Source of the DNA: Taenia hydatigena
Lineage: Eukaryota; Platyhelminthes; Cestoda; Cyclophyllidea; Taeniidae
Assembly (NCBI GenBank): GCA_036345935.2
Contig: JADWOT020001390.1
Coordinates: forward strand, 1-64,000
DNA: 64,000 nt
Direction: 5' to 3'
The notes beneath the pieces were generated by a model that was given only the letters and a program-made list of their open reading frames with translations, did not search any database and had not been told where the DNA came from. Positions 25,354 through 36,543 of the stretch are shown here, piece by piece. The translations under genes and the position numbers were made by a program. Position 1 is the first letter of the stretch; each line of letters starts with the position of its first letter.

Positions 25354-28300
25354 TACCTAAATGAAAGAATATTTTGAGTGCATTGTATTTTCATTGCTCT
25401 TAAGTAGAGTGCTGCCACGAGCATAATGACACCGCCTAGTGCATATAATCACATTGTCATTCTTAAATGGAATACAAGAGCAAAACGGCGTAAAATAGCA
25501 ATAAAAGCACGATGTTTCATTCAAATGAACACCATTGGTATGCTTATGCAAGATCTGTTATGTCCTGATGCCACCTTAAAAATCAAAGGAGACAGCACTC
25601 GGGGAAAGCATATGCTGTGTGTGCAGTGGGACATAAGGTTACTGACAGGACCCGAAAAACGGTTCATTCGTCACGATAAAAAGATTAGGGCCTAAAGTGG
25701 TCTCATTTTCAATATTGGAGGTTAACCATGATCTCCCGCTTATCCCAAGCTTCTTTCTTGGCTCTCCTCCTGATGAACTTACGAGGTCAGCCACCTCATG
25801 TTTTGCTGGTTGTGCAAGAAAGAGACCCGCAAGCCAAATGCGCTGCATACATTATGTTAATGCTAAGCACAGCTTATATGGCGCAAGACTATTGAAAAAA
25901 TACTTTTGAAAACGTAAATAAATGAACAGGGGATTCATGGTGTCGACTGAGGAGGCTTGTGTACGTCTGGATGCAGCACTGCGTCAAGTGGATGTAGAAA
26001 ATCTGGGATACAAATAAAAGGTCATATTCTTTAACGCCAATGCAAAATTAATGCAACTTATTTCCCCTTTACCTACTTGGCTACTATCTGTGCTCGGTTG
26101 TGCTTTTCTCACATTCTCCATGCCATTCTACCCTACCCACTTTCCTCCCTTCTACCCCACGAGTGACTTTAATCGCAATGGAATGCCCCTCGAATGAGAC
26201 GATGAGAAATCCCTGCTGCTACTTCCTCATGCTCACCAACCCGTCACAGGCTAATTGGCGCTTGATAATAATTTTGCTTTGTGCCCACTGATAAACATCA
26301 CTCTTACGCTCACAAATGCGACTACATACAGCTTCGTAACTCGCGCCATCACCCTTTCTCAAAGTCGTCATCCATTACTAACCGACTTATCAGTAAATCA
26401 AGTTGACCCACCAATAATTTTCTCATGCATTTAGAAATGTCAAAATGCTGTGCACTTGTTCACAGAGCCTCTATTCTCCCTTGCTTTACAGACAGCGCCA
26501 CCTTCGAGAATGCCAGTTTGCAGAGTGTGACCCGCTCATGTGTAAGTAGGTTTTACTTTGACTCATCTGCCTTGTCACTTACAGCAGCTGCAGTTTGAGC
26601 ACTCTTCCTTTCTGGGTATCTTTGTGGATGCAAGCTTGCGTCAGAGTCTAATAAACTCACCACCGTCACCTCCACCACAACCAACACCGGCACTGATGCC
26701 AGGGCGACCACGACCAGCGCTAACGTAGGGAGCGTCTTTACCCGTTGGTTCTCCGCCCATCACTATTTTCGTCTCCTCTTCTGAATCCGCCTTCACTCAT
26801 ATCAGCATCATCAATTCTCAAATACAACATTGAACAGTTTGGTAAATACCTTCCCGTTTTTCACCAAATTCTTCAACCTTTATTTATCTTACTCTACGTG
26901 CATTTAATCATTTGCGATTCATCCTCGCTGAGGTCTTAGTTGTGGTAATTTTAAGGGTCGCTAGTCACAGAGACCAACAGGACCATTTTTCAGCAGTGAA
27001 GATGGGGTTGAATTGGTGAGGAATGATTAATTGGAATGCGATTTATCTAACTATTTGGCTACAAAAAGCAAGTGACCGGACATGAATGAGTAGGAGGTGA
27101 AGTGGCACTTGACACCCTCTAAGATGGAACTCGACTTCCTTAAGTCGTCAATGCCAATCACAGTAAGGAGAAAGTAGGGAGAGAAAGGAAGGTTTTAGAA
27201 GTCGTGAGATTGCAAAATGGAAAATGCAGCTAATTTTTGCATCTTTAAACGTCCTAATGAATGAGTCCAGTATTTTCAGCGTTGCATGCATAAAGATGCC
27301 GGTCAACCAGCAGCTTAATTTGAAAAAAAATGAGCGAAGCAATATGGAGGAAGGCGGTGTAGTGTCTGCTGCTACCATTACAAGCGGCAGCTAACAAATG
27401 CTTGAGAAATGAGAGTGCAGATAGATGTGTGAGGAAATAGAGGATGCAAAAGCCATGCACATTGATGCGTGGAGAGCGATGGATATAGAGGTGGGTGCGT
27501 GAGTAAATGATAAAGAGCGCCTGTCCTCGTACTTTAGCCAAAAACTGACCACTGCTGTTGATTTTCAGGGTTTTATTTATTTCCAAATGGAAAATGAGGG
27601 CATATGCACTGGTGGGTGGGGCAGCCGATTAAGATTGACCACTTGCTTTTCCAAGGGTGTCACTTTTAACCCTCATCTCGGCTGCTTCGAAATCCTTAGG
27701 TGTGGTTTGCTTTGGACCAGCCGCACGCCCGCGCAATCGTTCCAATACTAGTGGGCAGAAGGAAGTAGCATTCTTTTGCTCCTCAGAGCTTAGAACTGTG
27801 GCAGAGGCAAAACTGAGGCCTAGAGAACATCACCATCCAGCTGCTAAATTGCCTGTCAGTCTCTTCCAATGTATTTATCTATGAATGTAGCGTAAATAAT
27901 AGGCTTCTCGCCCTGTCTTTATGGATTTTACAAATGTTGATTGCACATCATGGGCTGCTATTGCTGCAAACTGCTTGCAGTATAATGGGTTGACCCGAAT
28001 CGCCGCTGCTCTACGATTAACTACCTTACGCACTTGCAAAATTAGGGCTTTTTTGAGTCTCTTTCAAGTTCGGCCCTACTAATAACTCCTCAACAATGGT
28101 TTTAGTTTAAATTTAGTTCCTTTTAACGATTCTGCAAAGCTTAATCATTACACTTCAACAAAAGCAAGACTTATTAATTGATGGAAGAGCTGCCTTGCAG
28201 ATTTGACGGTAAAATATGTTAGTTATAGCCCAGTGCTAATCAAGTCTACCTCTAATTCAATGAGGAGGGATTGTAGTCCTTTCCTGTCCCCCCTTTTATC

Positions 28301-31300
28301 CTCTTCTTTTCGTTTCCCATTGGTCTTGACCACTCCTTAGTAGAGGATGAAATTGTGGGGTTTCTAATATGCACAGCATATTCTACAGACAACAGTATTG
28401 TAGTACTTCGGATCTTCTACCATGTGTATGTGATGAAAATATTAAAGAAGAATAGTGGAGAGCAATTGTACTTTATGGTTTCAGCGTTGATCACTTGATT
28501 CACAAAAGACATTATGATATTGTAAAGCTGATATACTGCAAACAATTTCCCACACGTCAATGCACATATACTTTATCTCAAAGCCATTAAAGACCTCTAT
28601 TTTCCCCAGTATAATTTTGATTCTTAAGGATGATCGGGTTAGTAAGGCATAATTCGTTTCAAGAATGCTAAATTAGTTGGGATTAAAAGTGTAGTCTTAT
28701 TCGAGTATAAGAAATCGTGGAAAAATTTATGCTTGAATTCTGCAGCTACTTTTGTCATTCCAATTAGCCATTTTAAAACCCCCTTAATCTAGCTCTCTTT
28801 ATTCTTGCCTCAATGTTTTCTACCATGCCAGTTCTTATCGCTTCGGAGTCTGTAGCTCTACATGTGCTGCTCAAGCGACCTCAAATGCGCCTATTTCTTG
28901 CCAAGGCTCAATCTGCCTCTTTTAACACCTGTCTAATTTTCACTTCAATTGTTAGGACACATATCGATTGACATGCCTTTTACCTAACTACCATCTCACT
29001 TTCTTTCTGTTTACAAACTCAAGCCACCAATCAAATCTATTTTTCATGCTACATACCACAGTGACAAACAAAGCTTCTAGCTACTATCACTACGGAGCCT
29101 ATTTCTTTACAGAGCAACCTCTGCTTATATTCAAATGTCCTGTTTCAACTGTCCGGCGAACTCATTCCCTACGTATCCGCTTCAACCTCTTTGCAGTCAT
29201 TCAGCCTCTGCTACTACACCCCCCCTGGGCGTCAATATCATTATACTAGCTGTCCTTACCCTATAGCCTCTAATTGTCTCTACCTGTCTAAGCCACTTTA
29301 GCTAAGCATAGAAGATGCTCATAAAATATAATATTTCAACTTAGAATGAGGTATTAAAAAGTCGATTGAATAAAATGTCTAAAGAGGTGAGCGATATGAC
29401 AAGTAAATATTTGAGCATAATGTTGGTAAACATACTACTAACCTAATTCTAGCCATCAAATTGAAGTCCTGCTTTCTGAGAGGCGGGAATAGCCTTGATT
29501 TCCTTTGTCTCAAGGTAGATTGCAATCGATTGTCCCGTATCTTGAAATTACTCACCACTTTTTGATGTAAAGCCAAAATGAATGACAACGGCACCCAAAA
29601 CGCATCGCATGCATAGATGTGGCTGTCACATGGGCTTACAATAGGGTCAATGGGTGGGAGAAGGGAAGAAGCACACGGACCTAGTGTAGCTTAACCTGAA
29701 CCCAACACTTGTCAGCGCCACCTTCTTTTCAGCATCCTACCTAGGGTGCCAATGCTCTAGGCGACCTTGTGCACAGTGTCGCCATTTTCCTCAAGGAAAA
29801 TCCTTTTCAGTTTACATAAGTGGACTCGTTTTACCTTTGAACTCACATAGTAGCCACAGACGAATTTTATTGCCGTTTTAGAAGGCAATGTGAGTGACTG
29901 TCTCCCCCTCCAAACAAAGCCGAATGCGACTTAAGAATAAACACCTTAAAATTAATTTAAGTGGAGTGGGACTGGTTGAACATAATTATCTATTGTTAAG
30001 CTATAAACATCTGCATAACAATCTGCTGCTATGGAATAAATTGGAGTTGTTTCACAGGATGGCAGCCTTACATACTGTGCGTAGAAAACCACCAGCTAAT
30101 ATTCATTGCCATTATCTCGATTGTAACAGCAAAAAAATTAGTATTTCGTTGCTTTAGCACTAACTGTCTTACCATCCATTGTTAAGCCTGCAGATAGAAC
30201 GCCGTGCTGAAATAACTATTCGAATTATGGGCAATAGCTCTCTACTACCATCTCCCATCCAACCCACGGAATATGCGGTAATATTAAAGAATTTTTAGAG
30301 AAACCAACTTGTTAGACACAAGGATTTTCAATCGTTTGACTTGTCGGGCTGTCTCATTAAACGGCTTAAAGGTCACATGCAAGTTATTGATCCTAATGAC
30401 CACTTTTGGATACCTCCTATGGGCAGAGAGGTAAAAATGCAATAGCAGGGGAGAGATCGACATAAAACCCACTAAAGTAGAAATTTCGCTTTTGGTCAAG
30501 GCAAAGGCAAGGCTTAGTGACGTACTTTGCAAAAGGCACCATTAATGCGAAACAGAAGACGGAAGGAAAGAAGTTCGTAGGGCGTTTTATGCTGTTCCAA
30601 TGAGTTGGCAATAGTTGTGCATTCCAAAACAAATTTAGGTCAATGGGCACATCCTGTTGAAAACGTAGAAGTCTGATCATAATCAATTTGGTTAAGCAAT
30701 GCTTACTTTGTTTCATGCTTTTAGAAAACCATGCATTTACTGCCCAGATTAGTTCTTTTATATTATCGTACATGTATCTGTACCCTCTACCAACCTTTGG
30801 TTTTCATAGCATGGTAAAAGTTTTAAATTTTGTAATAGATTATACATTATCAGTTGACAGAATTTGACAGTTTGAGTAACTCGGCATTCAATGCACAGGA
30901 ATTAGTCGTCATTCGTGTAAATGCTACCCCGAAAGCAATATGTCTTCAACAAAGGCTTAAGCATGACACCGACTTATCAAAAGCTCTAGTATTTTAACTA
31001 TAACGAATTTTGCATTCCGATGCTACCTAGTGGAACTTCTCGACGGGAGGCGGTGCAAGTTTTCGGAAAGACAGAAAAGCTCTTGCGAGATTGCAACCGC
31101 CTAGTTTTCTATTGTCAGCCTTCTTATCAAAAGCGGCGGCAAAAGTTGTGTCAGTCAGAATCATTGCAGCGGGACTGCCTCGTAATCTTTCATTCCAAGC
31201 ACCTCTACACGCACTTTAGGCAAAGTGAACTAAAAGACGCAGTGGACAGTGGTTCACTTCAATAGCATCGACCGTCACAAATATACCAAATGCTTTGGTG

Positions 31301-33089
31301 TGGAAGTTAAACGTGTAATCCATACATGTGCAAAATATGGCAACCATCCTACGCATTCTGACAGGATGCAATGAAGTTTCCACTTTCTAGGTTACCTACA
31401 AAGAATCTGCAATTGTCTGCCAAATTTGACTCAAGGAATGAAGTAAATATCATATCAACTAATCTTTAATTTAATGAGAAATCAGCCATGTTTACAAAAT
31501 AGCTTTCGGACGCGTGGGGCCTAAAATATTATGGTAGTGTGGCCAAAGTCGATTGAAGAAGGAAACTCATCTTAGATTGGTTTTATCATCATTTCTGCGA
31601 TGCCAATGCCAAAGGCTCGACTTCGGTTCCTACAAGCATTGTAACCTTTAAACATACATTCACCGATTCACTTACTACCAACGCATTTGCTTCATTGGCT
31701 CTAGTGCTCTTATTAACTTTCCCAAAAACCCGTGCAATTCGCTCACTCACAATATTGTAGCTCGTCACGTACCTGGGGGTGAACGCTGTAATGCTTATAG
31801 GGCAGGCATCCTCACCAGGCTAACCAGCGCATTACCTTCATACGATCCAATGATAATTGATTGTACGGTGTGCGTATAAATGCACAAGGTGCTTCGCAGG
31901 TCAAGAGAAGGCCATTTTGTTGGCTTGCAACACATTTATAAGTAAACGGGTGTGGAGTGTGAATGCGAAGTGATTCTTGAGGAGTGATGGTGCTTCAGAC
32001 CTGCCTCACCCTATTGGTTGTTTTTAGTTTACGAGGAGGGTTCTCAATGGCCACCGGTAAGGTGCATTTCAATGCGTGGCTGTGGAGCGTGCTGAAGCTT
32101 TGTGTCGCATCATGTATCAGATTTTTTGTTTCACAACTACTGCCAACCTTTTCCGCATTTTTAATTTATTGCTATGGCGCTTCTAGACTTGCATCCCCTT
32201 TGTGATAATCAGGGCTCTGTCTAGCTTACATGTATGACATGCGGAGAATGAACCAGGGTTTGTGAAAGGAGCCCACACCACTATATTTTGGTTTGAATAG
32301 CTTCATGCAAGATACAGCTACAGGCGATGCATTAAAATTAATTACGATTAGCAATGTGTGGCAAACCGTAGAGCTTGTAAGTGCGGTGAAAGGTAACTCG
32401 AATCTAGCCAATTGGCAGAACCGTACAATTGCGTCAAATGAGATAATTTACCGATTTCCTGCCAAACCACGGGAAAAATTTGCCACTTATCTCCAATGGC
32501 AAATCCTTATGTGTTTATTTTTGCAGATAAAGATGTTCTATAGAACGTACGAATGCAAATACTTGACTCAAACACGGTAAACTTGTCGTGGGATGCGCCA
32601 TCTAAGCCTAATAACAATACCCCTAATTATCTTGTCCTTTGACAGCTTAATGATGGGAGAAACGGCACTGTAAACCCACACTTAAATAAAAGTTACATCC
32701 TCACAAGCTTAAAGCCAGGACAAGCAAAATCTGCCGCTATTGCTGCGCTCGCTTAGCAGGAAGGTTCGGGGGTATCCGAAGACATTGTCAATTATAGCAA
32801 CAGAGTGATCGTTGTCACACTATACTCGCTCAAGTGTTAGCAAAGTGACCCATTTTAACACAAATCAATTTTCAACTGAATCCTTTTGATTTTGCTAGGA
32901 TGATTTGACTGCAGAGATTAAGGCTCGTGCTTAATGAGGCAGCCTTGATTGTCTTATCATGCGCAATTGACAATTAGTTAGCATTTAGGTGATGAAAGTT
33001 ATGATGGACGAAATTTGTTAATTTGAATAGAAGAGGAGGGTGTGACCGCCATCCTAATAATAAGCCCGTTACACGTTTTAAATCCTTTA

Positions 33090-33572
33090 GTGACAACTTT
33101 AGGAGTGCCTACTTCATCTTCCCCAACTACCACCACTGGTGGGTCTGCCTACACTGTGTTGGACGATGCAGCCTTTTTCACCTCCTTGATCCTAATGCTG
33201 TTGTCAACCTTATCGTAAGTCTGCGCAAACTATCGACTAAAGCACTTATTTCAAACGTTGCAGCTCAAAATTCGTGTTTGTCTGATACGCTGTATTTCTC
33301 ATTGTAGGCCCTACTAATCCAGAAAATGGATGGGTTGATAAATAATAGCAAACTATTTTATCGTGAAAATACATCAAATGTCATTCTGATCTCTTCTCAT
33401 AAATGCACAAATGGGTCCTCTCTAGTGATGCGCGTTACTCAAAATACAGAAATACGAATGGATTGATTGGAAAGGATGCTAGCAACTATTATGTGGTGGC
33501 AGTGGAAGGCTATGCTATAATGCTGGGTGTACCTCCCAATCCAGAGAGACGTTCCTGTCCATAGTTTTTATA
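33090..33572 (+). repeat. Dispersed repeat family 2, copy 1
   Basis: This is co-linear with 54630-55097 in the same orientation. Shared blocks in order include CAACTACCA.CAC(T/C)GGTGGG, GCCTACA, GCAAAC.ATCGACTA, CAAAATT, TGATCCAGAAAA-like, AGCAAACTATTTTAT, and near the end AATGCTG.G and GAACGTTCCTGTCCAT-like. Homology over roughly 470 bp with many substitutions and indels indicates an old interspersed repeat. No terminal repeats, poly-A tail or coding frame were recognised, so the class is unknown. Confidence 0.7.
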
Positions 33573-35647
33573 TTAGTGGATGCTGATTCGTCTCTCACAC
33601 TTTCTTTTGCTCTTAACAGTCTGACTACTTCATTAGCTGTACCTGAGGTGCAAAAGCGGTCACTTCAAGCCCATCATCAATCAGTTACTAGTCGGTACAC
33701 GTGGCATGGCTGTTCGAGTGACTGGTATGTATTCACGAGCGGACTCAGACTCAGACCCGAACCCGACACGCACCCAAGCCCAGCATCCACTGTGCAACAA
33801 CCGGGTGGGCACGCGTAGATTAACTTGAGTCTGCAGTCCACTTTACACCAATTAAAGGCGCTTTTGGATTCACCGCTGAATCACAAATGACCTGTTGCTA
33901 ATTACTGATGGATTAAAATCAACCCCTTCGAAAATGAAATCATCCATTTGGCACCGTTTCAACATCATTTGTTCTGAGGATGGATAAATGAAATGCGATG
34001 TTTTGGATTTATTATCACGCAAAATCTTTCGTATTTTCTTGGTCTACTGATTTAACGCCACTTAAAGCAAAAGGAAATTTGCGTTTACTTATAATTTGCA
34101 TGTGCATCATTTCACTCATGTGGTTTTCCGTTACGTTTGCCACTGTTCTCCTCCTGCCTAACATATTGATGGTTAATCTAATCCATAAGCCAAAGCCTGT
34201 TTTATCCCGCTGATGCTGAGGTTTTACTTAGTGCCTGTTAAACAGCGTCTAGATGAAGCATGATAGAGAAAAGTACCGACCGCTCAAGTGCTCCTCTGAT
34301 GTTATTACCCTAAAAATGATAGTCACCCATTTTATGGCATTTGGCAACTTCGTGCACACACAGTAAATAATGAAGAATTAACGACTAAGATTGGAAAGAG
34401 TGGCCTGTTGCATAAGAGGGAAAGCATGATAAAACGGTGGGGTGTATTTCGCACCTATCTCGATGAGATAGGTTTGTTCGGTTCTCATCATGCCTGCGTT
34501 GCCTCATTGCAAATTTACTAAACTATGCGCAAAATATAACGACTTCTAGAATCTACGCAAAGCAAAATCTCGACGAAAGTTTTATGCGGATATTTTGAGT
34601 TGTGCTGCCCTAAAGCTTTTCTGGCTAGCAAAATCTGAAAGCATTTAAGTTAATTTTAGCTTCTCAATTCAGTTAACGTGACTATAATAATAAGTAGTGC
34701 AAACGAGAATAATGTTCCGATGCTGCAAGCCTTCACATGAAAGAGCTACACTGAGACAGTCAAGCACACCCAAGGTGATGATCCGCCCACAGATCATATG
34801 GCAAGTGTGTATGTGCTTACGAGTTAGCCATTGGTGTACGGGTCCACGTTGGCTAATACACGCGGTTAGCTGATGAGCCATGTGCTTTAACAACGGTTGT
34901 GATATTTGTGTTCTTTAAATATGCTTTGTAGGCCAGAGGCGGGAGGACATCGTGGTAGCGCCCCACACCCTGAGACGCAGTTTCACCGTGTCTTCCTTTT
35001 GCTTACAATAAAGATGTCTATAAATATTTAACCTTCTCATGACAATAGTTGTAAAAGAAAAGAGGAGGAAGGAAGAACCGCCTACAACGCCAGGAACAAA
35101 ACGATGAGGAATCATGAGCAAATACTTTTACTAAACGACAACTAAGTAGCAATGGCATTTCAGGCGAAAGTGCAGCCGCAAAGACTGTCAGCTGAACCTA
35201 GGTGGTGATGCTGAAGGAAGGGCTAGGCAACGCATGAAATGATGCATTTACGACAGTAAACGACCCCATTAGCATTTTCCGTGGCATACAAACGAAGCTT
35301 GTACATCTTCAATTATCATCGGTAGGGCAGTGTTAAGTACACACAGCGCGTAAATTGAGCACCAGACTTTCAATGGTGGCATGGCGATAGTGGTTAGAGC
35401 ATGTATGCATCCATGGGGTAAAATTAATTAAATATCAAGCAGTTTTTCTTTAGCGAGGGCGTATACATGCCAGAACAAAGGGGAGGGAGTAAAGCTACCG
35501 CATTTCTTGGTGGAGAAAGAAGTACCTATAACTATCTTCTAAAGTAAGTTTACAAAATCCTTGACATGCGATATCTCTCATTTAGCAGCTCAAGGAAGAA
35601 AATGCTGCCATGACAAGTTGATCCATCAAAGGACTACATAACATCCC
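33573..35647. other. No gene recognised between repeat family 2 and TRIM A
   Basis: Open frames are 80 codons or shorter, with no motif. It contains a short palindrome at 34453-34473. A tRNA A-box-like string lies near 35381-35400 (TGGCGATAGTGGTTAGAGC), but no acceptable B box follows it, so I do not call a tRNA or SINE. Confidence 0.5.
34453..34473. repeat. Perfect 9-bp palindrome with 3-base loop
   Basis: ACCTATCTC and GAGATAGGT flank GAT. It could form a short hairpin. No adjacent gene suggests a role. Confidence 0.65.
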
Positions 35648-35833
35648 TGTAGCGTCTCGAGGCTCCTTCGAAGGCAAAAGAAGGCAGAATGCTAGGGTAG
35701 AATACATGTATTCACCGGACAGAGGAAAATAGGATGCTGGCATGGCCCGGAGGCCAGCCTACGCAACTAGGGCAATACGGCCACCCCTCTGACCTTGATC
35801 GAAACCGGTATTTCCATCAAACAAAGTGCTACA
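35648..35833 (-). repeat. TRIM A 3' LTR
   Basis: The direct repeat partner is 36358-36543, with TG...CA-type ends (TGTAGC...GCTACA). It contains the 14-base perfect palindrome GAATACATGTATTC at 35700-35713. Because the element reads on the minus strand, this is its downstream LTR, and any read-through would proceed toward lower coordinates. Confidence 0.85.
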
Positions 35834-35838
35834 TTGCA

Positions 35839-35850
35839 CCCTCCTCTTTC
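35839..35850 (-). other. TRIM A polypurine tract
   Basis: On the minus strand, GAAAGAGGAGGG lies five bases before the 3' LTR, the normal position for priming plus-strand DNA synthesis. The corresponding site in TRIM B is less pure. Confidence 0.6.
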
Positions 35851-36344
35851 GAGCGTCGTCCCCGACGCGCCCCTCGGTACACCTTCCACGTCAGCCATCA
35901 CAACATACTCAGTGCTGCAAGAAGCACTCACGAGCTAACCATGCCAGTCGCCGACATTCGACGCGATTGAGGCGATGCTTGACACCAACGTCAGAGACCC
36001 CTCTTGGCAGTGCATTGGATTTGGAGTTCCGTTTGGTTTGGGAACGAAATTCAGAATCAGTGGTTCTGCCGACCGTCAGTATGTCCGTAGGGGGGCGTTA
36101 GCACGCCGATCTCCTTAAGTAAGTATATTATGGGTAATTTTTAGAACGAAACTTTCCAGGTGGTCCATGGCTAGTGCCGCTTCAGTTGTTGATGGCTTTC
36201 TTGTGGAACACGGAGAAGGGGTAGATGCTGGAGGTGGACGTCGTTCGTGGCCCATCCGTAGCACATGCACTTTTTTCGCACCGCTGCAACATGCCGCAGG
36301 TGGTGGAGATCGGGATAGTATCCCTATAGAGTCGAGTCCACTTT

Positions 36345-36356
36345 CCGCTGCCACCA
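36345..36356 (-). other. TRIM A tRNA primer-binding site
   Basis: On the minus strand, TGGTGGCAGCGG begins one base after the 5' LTR. The plus strand, CCGCTGCCACCA, ends in CCA like a mature tRNA 3' end. The primer tRNA identity cannot be given without a tRNA set from the same genome. Confidence 0.65.
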
Positions 36357-36357
36357 A

Positions 36358-36543
36358 TGTACCGTCCCGAGACTCCCTCGAAGGCAAAAGAAGGCAGAAT
36401 GCTAGGGTAGAATACATGTATTCACCGGGCAGAGGGAAATAGGCTGCTGGCATGGCCCGGAGACCATCCCACGCAGCTAGGGCAGTGCGGCCACCTATGT
36501 GACTTTCACCGAAACCGGTGGTTCCAGCGAACAATGTACTACA
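36358..36543 (-). repeat. TRIM A 5' LTR
   Basis: Same length as 35648-35833, with roughly 27 substitutions and no obvious gaps. The palindrome GAATACATGTATTC is conserved at 36410-36423. As the upstream LTR of a minus-strand element, it would hold the promoter. Confidence 0.85.

Larger units (their letters stand above)
20738..33089. other. No gene recognised (12.4 kb)
   Basis: There are many short frames on both strands (up to ~118 codons, for example 30417-30773 minus) and none has a domain I recognise. Simple-sequence patches are at 24371-24434 and 25337-25353. A Thr-rich open stretch without an ATG lies at 26599-26784 and is discussed among the rejected items. I saw no RNA gene. Confidence 0.5.
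35648..36543 (-). mobile_element. TRIM-type LTR retrotransposon, element A (Ta-TRIM-like)
   Basis: Two 186-bp direct repeats (35648-35833 and 36358-36543) flank a 524-bp internal region. Both begin TGTA and end TACA. The coding-like orientation is minus. Just inside the right repeat, the plus strand reads CCGCTGCCACCA, which mimics a tRNA 3' end, so the minus strand gives a primer-binding site. Just inside the left repeat, the minus strand has a purine tract, GAAAGAGGAGGG. At under 900 bp with no gag or pol, it fits a non-autonomous TRIM. TRIM families are rare in animals and Ta-TRIM is known from taeniids, where LTR transcripts are abundant in stem cells. The LTRs are about 85% identical by eye, so the insertion is probably old. 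No target-site duplication is visible. The 149-codon minus frame at 36115-36564 crosses the LTR and is probably not a gene. Confidence 0.85.

Noticed and set aside
26599..26784. Open stretch encoding a Thr-rich segment (NKLTTVTSTTTNTG)
   Set aside because: It has no ATG, and the bias comes from a run of ACC/ACA codons in a CA-rich patch. No signal peptide or conserved domain can be shown.
35381..35430. A-box-like TGGCGATAGTGGTTAGAGC, possible tRNA/SINE
   Set aside because: No acceptable B box or cloverleaf arms follow it.
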